From: Manihot esculenta
Taxonomy: Eukaryota; Streptophyta; Magnoliopsida; Malpighiales; Euphorbiaceae
Assembly (NCBI RefSeq): GCF_001659605.2
Contig: NC_035161.2
Span: forward strand, 37,529,956 to 37,593,955
Direction: 5' to 3'
Length of the DNA: 64,000 bases
A program made the translations under genes and the position numbers. How positions within the stretch are numbered: the first letter of the stretch is position 1; every line of letters starts with the position of its first letter. Shown here one piece after another: positions 37,301 to 50,074 of this stretch. The notes under the pieces are model-generated. The model saw nothing but the letters and a program-made list of their open reading frames with translations, had not been told where the DNA came from and searched no databases.

Positions 37301-39489
37301 AAAACCCAAAGTTAGAGATTGGCGTGACCTTGTTTGTAAAGTGGGGCCCAACAAAGAGAGTTATAGGCCACAAGCCTTGTAATGGAAAAAAGAACTGAAA
37401 ATGTGATCAAGGCCCACAAATTCTAAGGTCTCTCATCACTTTGCAGCCCTAACCCACGCCACCACTTTTGACTCTTTAATTGAGTTAAAATATCATATAC
37501 GGGTGGCTTCTTAGTCGAGTTACAAATGTATGATTCGGGATTGGACACCTTCTTCTCTTCTGTTGTTTTTGAAATCCACACCTTCTTCTCTTCTAACAAT
37601 TTATGTTATAATCTATCTATCAGAAATATTTATTTAGATATAATCTATTATAATAAAAATATTTTCGATATATAAACAGGTCAGTTTTATTATAAAAAAA
37701 GTAAATAATATTTATTTTGATTTCCGTTAAATTTATAGTGAATCGAATCCGCTTAAAAATTTTTTTTTATTTATCACGTAAAATTTTAATAAAATAAAAT
37801 TAACAATGAAAAAATCTTGAATAATTTAGCGTGATAAAAAAAAATAAAAATACATTTGATTTAAAGTGCTGCTTTTTCCATAATTCAAAAAAAAAAAAAG
37901 TCTCATAATGTTACCTTAATAAAGTACATCCCGTTTTTCTCCATAATTAAGTGGTTCACAATTTGACGTCTTCTTTTAGTTGCCAATTTCTGTCGTCCAT
38001 GGACAGAGAGCATGCACTTCATGTAATTAAGAGAGCAGAGAAATTATAAATGCCTGCTGCCTAAAAGATTGCTATAAAGAGGCAATGGAAACAGATTTCA
38101 CCGTTGGAGGAGCTGTTTTGGGAACAATAAATAGGCACATGGCATGCTTGCCTCAATCGCCACACTATTATTAGGGAGTACTGTATTGTATGCCCCAACC
38201 TAGGTACCTTTTATTAGTACATCAACCAAACTTCCAACCTTAGCATTTTTGGAATATGTTTGTTATTATCGGAAATTATTTTAAATAATTTTATATTTTA
38301 CTTGAAAACTTTCTATTACAAAAATTTTAAATTTGCTTAATAATATATAAAATTTTTTATAACATTAATTTTTTTTTAAAAAAAATTAAATAGCTTTTTA
38401 AAAATTTTTTAATCTCAACACCATACAGAAAATTATTAAGACTGCAATTATGTGGGGCATAAAACAAAAGCAAAATTCTGGGGCCAAAGCCGAAGGGGCC
38501 CGGGGTCTTAATATCTACTACTCATCTCCTGCATTTTGCCAATTGCCAGTGGGACAAGGGTTCTGGGCACCTGGCAATGTTTAAGTGGCGCCTTAGAAAA
38601 GGTAATATTGCTTAGTTTCCAGGGCAATATTCTCCTAACTTTTTTTTTTTCCTGCAAAGTGAAGAAGCCGTCCTGCACTCCTGCTATAGTTGGTTTCTGT
38701 GGGGAAGAACAGTTCGCCAAATGCAGAAAAAATTAAATCTTCTCAAGTTGCTTTGCCATGGCTTCTTTTTCTTTCCCCCTGTCTCTCAGTTGCCAAGGCA
38801 GGAAATGAAGGACAAATCCTGGAAAAAAGATTTGCTGAACTTTCATATTCAAAATTCAATCAAAGGAAACTGTACACTGCCCATGCATGTGTTGATTCAC
38901 CCTGACAGTTCATCACACAACCTATCCTAGCTCCCATTAGTGGCTTCAAAAATGACAGTTCCATCCCTCTGTGAACTTCAGCTCGCAGTTTAATTTTTTA
39001 CATGTATATAAATATAATTTTATTGCATAATATTTATGCTTTGTTTTCTCAAATTGTAGGAAGAAAGAATTCATTTACATTTTCTCTTTTTCTTTTTCCA
39101 TTTTGATTACGTACCATTTCCGGCTTCAAACGGTCAACATATCATGTGAACTTTTGAAAATTGAAGCTGACAGGAGGAGGCCTCCGATATGATGACCTCC
39201 AACACCGACTCTTCTGCTTAATTAAAGATACACTGTTGACCATAATTTTCAGAGCAAAACCAATGGAATGATTATTCTTCACTTGGAGACAAAATCCTTG
39301 TACCTAATCTTTGCTTTCATGCAATCAAACCCCTTTTTCATTTTTTTTTAATAAACTTTTCCAATTTTTAATACCGAACGTGATAATGTGCTTTGAAAGT
39401 GAAAACATTTATTAATAATTCTTTAAACATCGTGAAAGTGAACCTTAGATTTGCCTGGTTTCAGGTAAACTGGAATTAAATTAAACGTT

Positions 39490-39490
<1 letters not shown>

Positions 39491-39520
<30 letters not shown>

Positions 39521-39534
39521 AAAAAAAAAAAAAA
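39491..39534. repeat. C20-A24 homopolymer junction
   Basis: Twenty consecutive C (39491-39510) are followed directly by twenty-four A (39511-39534). It lies just past the 3' end of the TRM-like gene. True lengths are uncertain because such runs are error-prone. Confidence 0.9.
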
Positions 39535-39640
39535 GAGAAATAAATAAGAAGAGGCGGAAAGTATGCAGGAAATAAAGCGCGGGAATTAAATTTTTTAAAA
39601 ATAATAAAAAACAAAGGCTGCTTCTTATCCTCCCTTGCTT

Positions 39641-42600
39641 TCAGAAAACCAACTTTCTCCGCGGCAATGATGCCTGATTGTATTTCCCAGTAATGGCAGC
39701 GAGATCTCGGATGCTTTCACAGATCAAATCCTTAAAAATTAGCCTCTCAATATCTAAAATTGCTTCAGACATCTCAATTGGGCAGTCTTCCCATCCATTG
39801 ATGGCATCCCCTGCGAGATCTTTCTTTAGCAGACTGCAAATCACATTCAATAAATCATCCGATGCGTCCCAACTCTCGCGAATTTTTTGAAATTCAGACC
39901 AAATTTGTTGCAAGGAAGCTTGTCCGCCAGCAGCATTTGTCCAACTAATAGACTTCCATGGGGGCAATTGCCTCTTCTTCTTGAGAATTTCTGCAATGGT
40001 GTCGAAAATAAGCTTCCTTTGGAGTCTAGAGACTTTGGAAGTGTCGTTTCCCTTTAAATACTGTTGCTTTTCAAGTAAAAGGAAGACATCAGAGTCATCA
40101 GGTAAATAATTGGAAGCCCTGAGGATATCAGAAATGTAGATGAAATCACAGTCGTATGAATTTTCCTCTAATTTTAGCTGCACTGCTGGGTTCCACAAAT
40201 CGTCGTCCACATCGGCTAAATGATCTGGTGTTCCAACAGGCAAATTAATTAGTTAGATGATAAATTGACAAAAAAGCAGCATTTCATACAACAGTGCATT
40301 AATAGAAGTGTTCCCCAACTTTTTGATGCAAGTGAAACAGTGTCCAAATCAGTACGGACAATGACAGTAACAAAAGCCCAATACGCTGACCGGAGAAAAA
40401 AAAAAAAAGAAAAAGAAGGGAAAAAAATAATAATAATAATAAAGGAAACCACATCCAGCTTGAGCTAGCTAATCAAATAAGCACTTTGTTAAAATGGCCG
40501 TGGTGGGCCATTTTAAAAAGCACCGAAGGCAGGCAAAAGCGTTCTTAGTCAAGTTCACGAAGCATATTCCTTTCCAAGTAGAGAGAGGGTACGGTCGGTG
40601 TTAGATTTACTAGTATCAGGTAATTTATGCAGCGGAAGAGAGTGAGGTTTCTATTTTATTTTATTTTATTTTTTCCATTTAAAGTCCGTCATGGCATCAT
40701 AGTTGTTACACTTGCACAGTTATTGTTCATAAATAAACATCACTGCAAAAATAAGCCGTCGTTGTCACAAATCCGATGATCATCATTTGTGATTACGATC
40801 TAGGCCACGATTGTACTACCGGCACGTATATTGGAGTCGTCTCTTTGCTTTGCATGAACCGGTCCCCCCCCCCCCACCCCCCCAATTGCTTTTCAACGAC
40901 ACTTTAATTTATAGCTAACAAAACTGGAAACCAAGCTACTCAAGCCCCTTTAGCAAAAAGGAAATAGTCCAACAGAGTTTTAGATACTGGGATGGCAAGT
41001 AATTAATGGGTTATTTAACCACACAGGAGGACCACTTTTGCTAATCAGACCTAAAAACCACCATAGTGCAATTGCAAAATCTAGCAATGAAAATCTTTCT
41101 GCCTCTGAGATTATCGACTGACCAAATTTTTTTTTTCGAAGACTGACCGAATTAAACAGAGTGGCAGGTTTCCATACCTTGGAAATCAACGCTCCGTTTC
41201 ATGACAGGCGAAGGAGAAGATTCCTCCTTGTAAAACGACGAGTCCAGAACCGATACTGGACTGGGTTGCTGCTCACTCGTTGTTATTTCGGCTATGCTAT
41301 GGATTAGTTTATCGCACCTCTCCAGCAGACTCCTACCTTGCTTGTTGTCCTCCATCTTGGAACTCCGTAATAGAAATGCCTGTAAAATTTACATGAGAAG
41401 TTAATCATTAACGCATAATCAAACTAAAACATAACTTACACCGAGGTTGAGATGTAATGTAACAATAAATTTATCTCATTTACCTCTGTTTCGGTCTGAG
41501 AAGACGTGCTGATGCTACTCTCAGAAATGGAGGATGATTCATCCTCCGCAGCAATAAACACTTTCTCCTCCTTGTAAACTTCAACTGTTGGTTTCCTGAT
41601 TCTGGGTGATCGGCTTGTGCTCGGATCCGGAAAGGTTCTTCTCGAACTAACTTTAGGAGACTGAACTGGAGAAACTCTTCCCCGTTCACTTGAATTATTA
41701 CTTACTCTCCTCTGCGTTTCAACGGTCAACGGTCTTCTGTTGGGACTCTTGACGCTGCTTTCACTTCGAGGAGGCGAACTCGAATTCCGACCTCTGTTTT
41801 GGTTCCGTATATTACGTTCAATCTCTGGTCGCTCACGTCTGGGACTCACTGCCGGCAATGTTTCACCGGAGAGAATCGAGTCCCGGCGAATTGCAGACCT
41901 GGCTCTAAAACTCGGAGATGAATCGTTACCAATTCTGGCCGGCCGGTTCACCGGAGGAGAAGGAAATGTTGATCTTACCGGCTTCATTACAACGATAGGC
42001 GATTCGTCTTGTGAGAACCTCCTGTCGCACAAAATTCTTTGATTGTTTTGGTTTGATGGCCTCTTGGAATGTAGAAGACCTTTAAGCTGCAGAGCCTCGA
42101 GGATTTGCTTAAGAGTCTCATGATCCTTAGATGGCTCATCGATTCCTCTCATTTTTAGCCTCTTCTCAATCTCGCCACAGATAGACACAGGATGCTTAGG
42201 CTCAGGGAAGAAATCAGCTGAATCATAGAAGCTCTTTCTTTGCCCTATGCCTCTGTGAGTTGCCCTAGCACCAGCAGGCTCAACTCTAGCATTTCTCACA
42301 CCATTATACTCCTGTTGATCTACTGTTCTGCCATTCATTTTTTGATTTTTAACTGCATCGTCTCTGATCATATTACTTGGAACATTGCTCTGTGCACTAC
42401 TTTGTTGCGCGTTCTTTAACTGGAAATTGACGCCGTCGATGAATCGATACTGCAGAAGATCTCTGGAGGCTCTGGACTCTGAAGCAGATCTTCGCAGTTC
42501 AGGTTTTTTTGCCTGTTCATTTTCGCATTCCGGTAATTTCTCCAGACCCATCAGCCTTGCTATTACGCTAGGCGATCGGCGTTGTTTCTCGTTATCATCT

Positions 42601-43183
42601 GTATCATCTCCATTCTTCTCGCAAGAGCTTACGGATAAAATTGCAGCATTTGTACGGATCTCTTTCGGTTTAAGGCTTCCTTTGGCGTCGAAGGTTGCTC
42701 TGCTATCAAGAGAAAGTCTAGGAGCTTCTTTGCAAAATTTCCACGAAGACTTTGTCCCTTGTTTAAGCTCGAATACCGGAAGAGGAAGAGGCAATTTGGC
42801 CTGGGGCTCCGGCACCGGAGTTCGGAGCTCCGTCACCGGAGAGTTTTGCTGCTTCGAGTGTCCTGGAGAAGGCATTGATCTTGTTTGCTGCTCCTCTGAT
42901 ACACTCGATATTGCTGGAGACCCTATGGCCTTCTCCGACTCGGGACTAGAATCAACTACCTGAAAGTTTGATAACATAAGCGCGATTAGCAATTCGTGCA
43001 TTTTTAGAACAAACGAAAAGAGATTAGAAAAAGATAACGAACCGTAGAGGGAGGGAGGCGCTTAGTGGCGTAAAGGCGTTTTCCGGCGAGAATCTGGTTG
43101 CGATCAAAGATCTGAAGGAACCCTCCCATGCACCCCATATGCTTCTCTATCTGCTCCTTCTGTTCTTGCACCACCCCCGTCAT
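39641..43183 (-). CDS. LONGIFOLIA/TRM-family protein (TRM5-like), microtubule-array regulator
   Basis: Four exons, 43183-43043, 42959-41484, 41379-41178 and 40224-39641, give 800 residues with all phases consistent. The start at 43183 was chosen because MTGVVQEQKEQIEKHMGCMG runs straight into the conserved GFLQIFDRNQILAGKRLY block; later ATGs would lose it. Other family motifs are KEAPRLSLDSRA (about 126-134), SPSVIARLMGLE (about 176-187), PSPVSVLDSSFY (about 579-590) and a C-terminal DUF4378 region (about 640-790). The middle is basic, serine/arginine/proline-rich and probably disordered. TRM/LONGIFOLIA proteins recruit TON1 and PP2A to microtubules and promote longitudinal cell elongation. 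In Arabidopsis, from memory, TRM5 (At3g63430) sits beside VTE3, which is also the plastid gene of this window. Confidence 0.9.
40864..40883. repeat. Poly(C) tract in TRM-like intron 3
   Basis: A C-rich run interrupted by one A, inside the 953-base third intron (40225-41177). It is G-rich on the sense strand. Confidence 0.75.
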
Positions 43184-43189
43184 TGTTTT

Positions 43190-46100
43190 TGCTCTGGTCT
43201 ATCCTTCAAACTTGAACGTCAACTCACTCTCAATCCACAAAAAAGGAAACGCTCTCTCTGGCGAACTATCGCTCACCAATCTCCATCTCTCTCTGACAGA
43301 GCCTACATCAACTTCTCCCGCTTTGCTGGTCTTTTTGAAGGGGTGGGCGAAGTTGAAGGAGATGCAGGCAGGGATAGAGGAAATGACGAGACTCGCCCTT
43401 TATTTTTTCCCAAATGCCAAAAAAGTACTGTCAGTTTTGGGCCCTTTAGTGAAATGGCGGTTCGGGTCCGAGAAACAGAGCGGGCTTGAAATGGAGAATG
43501 CGAATTTTTTATTTTTAGGACTTGTTTGTGGTGAACAGACCTGCATCTGCAAGAGAGACTCCGTGGGCAATGCTATATACGTGTCAGATGCACATTTTCT
43601 TGAGCTTCGCAAGTTTGAACAATGAGTTGATGACCAAGACTTCGTAATTCCCCAAATTACCCCTGTAGTCAGTATTGCTATAAGCGTTAGGACAAGCTTC
43701 CCTGCGTGTTTAGTGTAACCTGCATAAATCTACGACCTGTCTCATTACTCGGACATCATTTTGGACCATAGTTCACATTCATAGTCTTAATTTGGTAGAA
43801 ATTTGTTTTTATTGAACGAGTTCAGCTTACACAAATATAAAGTGTTTTTTTTTTTTCTATTTAATCTAGGAATTTCTGCTTCTTCGAATAAGGTTAAAAG
43901 CAATGGCATATGGTGCATAGACCCAAATACAGATAATTGGTGCCTTTACGGCCAGTAGAAACGACCCATTATCTTTAAAAAAAAAAAAGATGGGGAATTG
44001 GTCGAAGGTTGAAAGTGGATAGTGATTGACTGTCAAATGCCGGGGCAAGGCAACCCTATTGGTTAAAGTTGAATCCAACTTAGCACTCCATTTGGCAATA
44101 CCTTGCTAATGGGTTGAATGATGATAATCAGGTGTGGAGCACGTGCATTAAAGCTGCCCAAACCCCTCATTTGGATAAATTTTATACTACAAATCACTAC
44201 TTCATTGAAGATTAATATTTAAAGTGATAATTCAATTCTTCGAAAAAAAAGTGATAATTCAATTTAAATAATTAAATATTAAGCAAAAAATGGATAAATA
44301 ATTTATATAATTATTTATATTTTATTGAGTTGTCATTCTATATAAAATATTTTCCGTATAAAAACTCTAATTATTAATTATGAACAGAAAATTTTTTTTA
44401 AGTGTATTAAATAAAAAAATTTAAATATTTATAGTAATTTATATCTATATCCATTCTTTTAAATCTTGAATTAGTAAAGATAAACCCTTTCATTGAATCG
44501 GTCAAAAAGATAAATTGAATTTATAATTTTTTAAAGTTTTATATTATTAATAAAACATATAATCTTTTAATTTAAATTTTATATTAAAATTAAATCTATT
44601 TTATATTTATATTATGTAATATTAAGTATATTATATTGAATAAATATTTATTATAAATAAATTTCTATTATATAAAAAATTAGATATAAATAATATATAT
44701 AAAAATATTTCACTGAATTTTTATACTCTGATATTATAAATTATGTAAATATATTATTATTTAAAAAACTTTACTTTCTATTAATAATGTTCTAAATAAA
44801 ATAAAATATATGTTTTAAATTATAATTTTTTTATATTTTAAATTTTTATTAATATTTATGATATTATATAAAAGTGAAAATAAAAAATTAATAATTAAAT
44901 TAATTAACTGTTATTTATATGGTGTTCAAGCTATTTTATTTTAATTTCCATAGACTTTTTTCCAATTGAAACATGAAAAGAAGGGAGAATATTGAGAGAT
45001 TAGTGAAGGAGAGTAACTAAACCCATAAAGAAAACATAAAACATGTCTTTAAATAGTATCTTTTTCATAATATTAAAAATTTAAGCTATTTGTTATATTA
45101 AAAATTTAAACTATTTGTTATATTATATTTTTCAGAATAAAATATTGATTTGAGCATTGGAACGCTTTGTATTTTCTTTATTACATATTTTAGCTAATCA
45201 TATTACAATTTAATTTCGACATTAGAGCATCTTTATTACATATTTTAACTAATCATATTACAGTTTAATTTCGACATCGGAGCGCTTTATATTTTTTTTA
45301 TTGCATGTTTTGGCTAATGAGAGCATAGTTCAATTTCGTTCACTTTATCAGTTTATTTTTATTTTCAATAACAAAGTATTATTTTAAATATTAAAAAATT
45401 AATATTTTGAAATTTTTACATTTCGGAATGTGCTAAATGTAATTTTGAATACTTTTTAATAAACATATTTAAGAATATAAATTTCTCTAAGAGAATTTTT
45501 AATGTAGCCTTTATGATTCATCTGCTCTGGGGTAATGACCACTGGAATTTTAAGTTAGCTGAAACAAGCAGAAAATTACGAGTAGGATTCACAAGAAGAA
45601 CAATTGGTTGAAATCACAAAAAGCAGGTCTCGTGGTTTACCATTTTCTTCTGTTAGAATATATGGATCCAAATATGAAACCCATTTTTTTTTTTAAAAAA
45701 AAAAAACAGCTATATAAATATTATCGTTTAATTGGTTAGTTAATAATTAATATGTTATCGTTATTAATCTCCGACTTCTCTATCACCATCTTAAACCCAA
45801 CTCTACATGTCCAAAATCATTAAAAAAATTGCTAATTAAAAAGCCATTCTAAACTCGGAAAATTCTGGAAAAACCCGATAGCAAGATCTTCTTGGGTCTG
45901 TCTGATTTTCCCTTTATAATTATTGCCACTTCCAGGAATTTTCTATTAAAAAACATAAAAAGAAACCTTTCTTTTTCAGGCTTCCGTTGCTTGCGGCTTC
46001 AAAAACTTAGAAGGACGTATGTTTGGTGGTGTATCTTGGTCTTCGAAGTATGCAGAAGTAATTTAAGTTAGAAAGCTTACTGTAAGTGGTGCATTGTTAT

Positions 46101-49100
46101 ATATATATATAAATGGTCATTGGTGTTGAAGCTGCAGCAGCAAATGCTTTGGACAGGGCAAGTTTTCGAATCCAATGAGCTGCTGCCTTATCTAAGCCAA
46201 CTGGAGAGACCCATCTGCAACCCAGCAATGAGATGACCATTACATCTATATGTACTTGTTTATCTGTAACGTAACTGCTAAGCTTTTCTAGTGCTCAAAT
46301 CCCAAGTCTTTGATTTTGACAGGTTGATTAATTATCATCCATCTTGATTATGTTTGAGCTACATTATCTTCCAACTTGCCAATGCTGTCGGCCCACCGCA
46401 CTTAATTATTTTTTTAAAAAAAAAAGGGAAAAAAAACTGGCAAGTTGATCCTTTTGTAATTAATGATTGTGTAAGTTTAATAGTAAGTATGGTTTTAATG
46501 CTTTTCATTGAATTACACATAATGATAACCATCCGCTAATTATTATTGTTTTAACTACTATTTACGAAAAATTAAATTTCCATTTACCTACTAATTTCAG
46601 AAAATTAGTAATTTAATCTAAAAATTTCAATCAAATTTAAAATATATAACAACAAATATTTTAAAATTAATTACCTGCTTACAGTAGTGTTAGAAAAATT
46701 AAAGTTGAATATACTCTGTTAATGGTCCTGGAGGAAAAATAGCTAGGTTTCCATCTCCATGCGAGGCAACTATTTGTAGCTGTTTAAACATGCTAGTCTA
46801 GTCTAGTCTAGGTCTAATTTTCAGAAAAATATATATACTGTTATCTCTTTTGGCATCACATCTGTTTCCTATGTCTTGTTATGGTCCTGTTAATGATTAT
46901 AATGTCTCTCTAATCTCTTTTCTTTTCATTATTATTATTTCACCCACATGCACTTCTTAGCTATTTCCATATCATGTTTCAATTCAATTTCTATATTACA
47001 TATTTCCTTTTAATTTAATTTTTATTTTTAAGATATCAAGATTTGTTTCTATATATATATATATTTAGTTTAGGATCTTAAAAAATAATATTATATACTT
47101 TGATTGGAAGTTTGAAAAAAAAAATAATAATAACAAGAATGATGAGAATATTGAAACTAGGTTGACGGAAAGGAATAAAAAAGGGGGGTTTGAGAAAAGA
47201 AAGGAATCACATGATAATGAGAAGAGTTGTCAGATGGCATGGAAGAGAAGGCTGCCTATTCCAAATTCTTTTTGGTGTGTCCACTTCAGAATCTAATCTC
47301 ATGTCAGCTTAGATTAGATGGAATATGTGTCACCCACAAAAAAACATTATTCAATTTTCACTATATTTATATATGACCACATTTAATGCTGTATGATATT
47401 AATTTCCATGCTAAATCATTTGCTTTATTATTATTATTATTTCAATTATATGTGATAATTTAATCATAATTTATAAAGATTAAAAAAGAAAAAAAAACAA
47501 TACCACGTGTAAGCTCCGTTGTATAACTAAAAACACGTGCAGCTGTTTTCCGTTTTTGGACAAGTTTCTCGTAATCATGGCAAAGCTTATGCGTTGCGTT
47601 TTGATTGATTTTCCCCCACCAAAAAAATGTAACCTTAAAAAGCAAGGTGCTTAACTCTACATATAGTATATAAAAGATTTCTCAAATTATATTTTAAAAA
47701 ATTATTATATATTATCATCATTATTAGCTAATTGTTTCACTTAGTCCCTAGCTAGCCAGCTAATTTAGTATTAATGTATTATTTAACATGACTAATTCGA
47801 TCTTCTTATCTTATATGAGACAGTTTTTCAATTCGTACATTCTTCATAGAGCTTAGACTAGGTTTTTATTTTATTTTTTAAATTTCCGTACATTCTTTTA
47901 TTCCATTTTTTGGAATATATTACTATATATTATATGGTTTATTCTTTTTATACTAAAGTATTTATTTAGGTTTATATTCTTCTAATCTTCTTATAGCTTA
48001 GATTAGGGCATATTTTCGGGCATGCGCATCGTTATCAATCATGATTAATTTGTTAATCTAGTTATGTACATATATTCTCTTTATATATTAGCTATAGTTT
48101 GGGAATTCGAGGTTATATATATATATAATTATATTATTAGACTTTAGACTAAGCTTCGATTAAGACATAGGATTCGATTTTATTTTTAATTTATAATATT
48201 TAAAAATAAATTAATACAGTAATATAAAACAAATCTATACCCATTTCAAAAAAAAAAAAAAAAATCTATACTTAGTAAAAGATGGTGAAGAGGGATCTTT
48301 CTGGATTTTGCAGAAATGGTGAAAAGTGATAAGTGGGTTTAGCTTGGGAAACGTAGAGAAAGTGCCAAAAGTAGTGGGCTTTATGATGATGGATGCATGC
48401 TCAGACTCACCGACTTCTCTTGGTTTTCACACTGCCAAGTAAAACAAATCAACTTGCTACTATAATACCCGAGTTAATCATGTAATTGACAAATGGTTTA
48501 AGTCTTTCGATGCTAATTTTAACTCTACTTAATCCTACAGTAGCATGGATGACGCCATCCATATACCCATTTATAATTTTTTTTCTTTCCATTTCTCATT
48601 GGATAATGAAAATAGCAGTGAGGCTAACAAATGGAGTCTTGAACGGGCTGCGGCTTCTGGGCCCTTAATGCTTAGATATGTATGATCTTCAAGCCTAATG
48701 ACCCAAATCTTAATGGGATAATGGGTGGGGCTTGATTTGGATTGAAGTTGAAACCAAATCAATTGGGCAGAGTCCAAATCTAGCCCAATTGTTGTCACCG
48801 TCGAACTGTAACCCCACTTGGGAAATTACAAAGTTGTCCTTGGTGGTTCCTGGTTGATGTTAGTTTCAACATCGTGGAGATAAAGTTAGATAATTACCAC
48901 CAAAGTTTGTGCCTAAAAAGCTCTAAGCCTACTAAACAGATTTATGTAACGGATACTCTCTTTTCTTGTTATTATCTCTTAACATTGATTTGGCACACTC
49001 AAGATAATTAGTTATACTCGTTATACGCATTCATAATCAAAGGTGAACGTGATGTCAAATGCTTAAATGGGTTCAGCTGATATGGGGAGATCCTTGTTGA

Positions 49101-49690
49101 TGGTATAATAAATAACTAGATTTGAATGAAATGAGAGTGTAAAATCCCTGTGCATGCCTAATTTAATCAGGAGAAGAAAGACCATGAAGAACTAATGGTC
49201 CCAAGAAATTGCCGAGGGATGACGATTACGTGATAGCAGCAAATGGGGGGAAAAGTGTAAAAGTTGCATCAAATTTTGCTGATCAGTAGAAAAATGAAGT
49301 TACCATCCATGGAATAATAATTTTTCAAGCACAGAAAAGAGAAGAAAGAAGAGAGAGCATATACAGCCAATATGCGTAAGATGTGGTCATGAGCACAACA
49401 AAGGTGTCCTGTTCCTTTGCAATTGTCACTCCCAGGTCTGCCCCCGACCCCCATTGTTTCTTTCTTAATTATTATCCCTTTCTTCAACATTATCTCTAAC
49501 TATTCAATTAGTCTTCTTTTTATTATTATTATTATTATTATTGTTTCTTGTTTCGTATCCTTATCGCCAATTCTCTGTTTTTTTTATTTTTATTTTTTTG
49601 AAAAAATTTCTGGGTAGGCGTCATTTTTGTTCTCTCTTTTCAATAATTACTTCAATCACTGTGTCTTCTAGGTGTTAGCTCTCTATCTGT
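43190..49690. other. Intergenic region, 6.5 kb
   Basis: The first 500 bases are the TRM-like promoter and leader side. The rest is AT-rich with short tandem repeats near 45.07-45.34 kb, AT microsatellites (46.10 kb, 47.05 kb, 48.12 kb) and no credible gene. Confidence 0.6.
45065..45340. repeat. Short degenerate tandem repeats
   Basis: Two units of ATTAAAAATTTAARCTATTTG (45.07-45.12 kb) are followed by about three units of a 55-75 base motif containing TTTATTACATATTTTARCTAA, CATATTACARTTTAATTTCG and GAGC..CTTT. The third unit (about 45270-45340) is the most diverged. All are non-coding. Confidence 0.7.
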
Positions 49691-50074
49691 GAGGTATTTC
49701 TGATTTTCAATCCGTTTCTTTAGGTGATTGGCAACCTTAGTCGAAGAGAACTGTGTTTGTGTATAATGACTGAATTCAACTTCTAAATTGATGGGTTAAT
49801 TTCTAGGTGATTAAAATATTTCTAAGATCTAAAAAACTTTTGATTTGTATTTGAGTGAGTGACCTATGCTTCAGGGTTTCACCATCAGCAAAATACCTAT
49901 GGATGTGATCCTGGGTTTCTTCGATCTGCTGAAGCAAAGTAAAAATTTTGAATACTATTTTGTTGTCCCTTTCTCTTGCAAGTTAAAGACAGCTTAATAC
50001 TTTTATATCTAATTGTTCTTCTTTCTATTTTCAGCGTTTGCTGCTCAGTCCTAAGCTTAAGAGAGTCTTGAATC

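Larger units (their letters stand above)
33660..39630. other. Intergenic region, 6 kb
   Basis: After the H2A.Z 3' end this is AT-rich DNA with a dispersed repeat copy (34.08-34.30 kb), a less AT-rich stretch at 36.1-37.4 kb whose open frames (36.6-37.3 kb) show no recognisable protein, and another at 38.45-39.0 kb. No gene, tRNA or conserved small RNA was recognised. Confidence 0.55.

Noticed and set aside
38539..38578. Hairpin ATTGCCAG...CTGGCAAT
   Set aside because: The stem is only 8 bp with a bulge and there is no neighbouring gene or U-run. It is too weak to call a regulatory RNA.
42385..42963. 192-codon plus-strand frame opposite the TRM-like exon 2
   Set aside because: It is antisense to a long serine/arginine-rich coding exon, which commonly creates open complements. 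No family features are present.
46112..46241. Possible microRNA precursor with AATGGTCAT / ATGACCATT arms and GCAGCAGC / GCTGCTGC words
   Set aside because: The arms are only 7-9 bp, spacing on the two sides is very unequal (13 versus 46 bases), and the inner pairings cross rather than nest. No known miRNA sequence matches.
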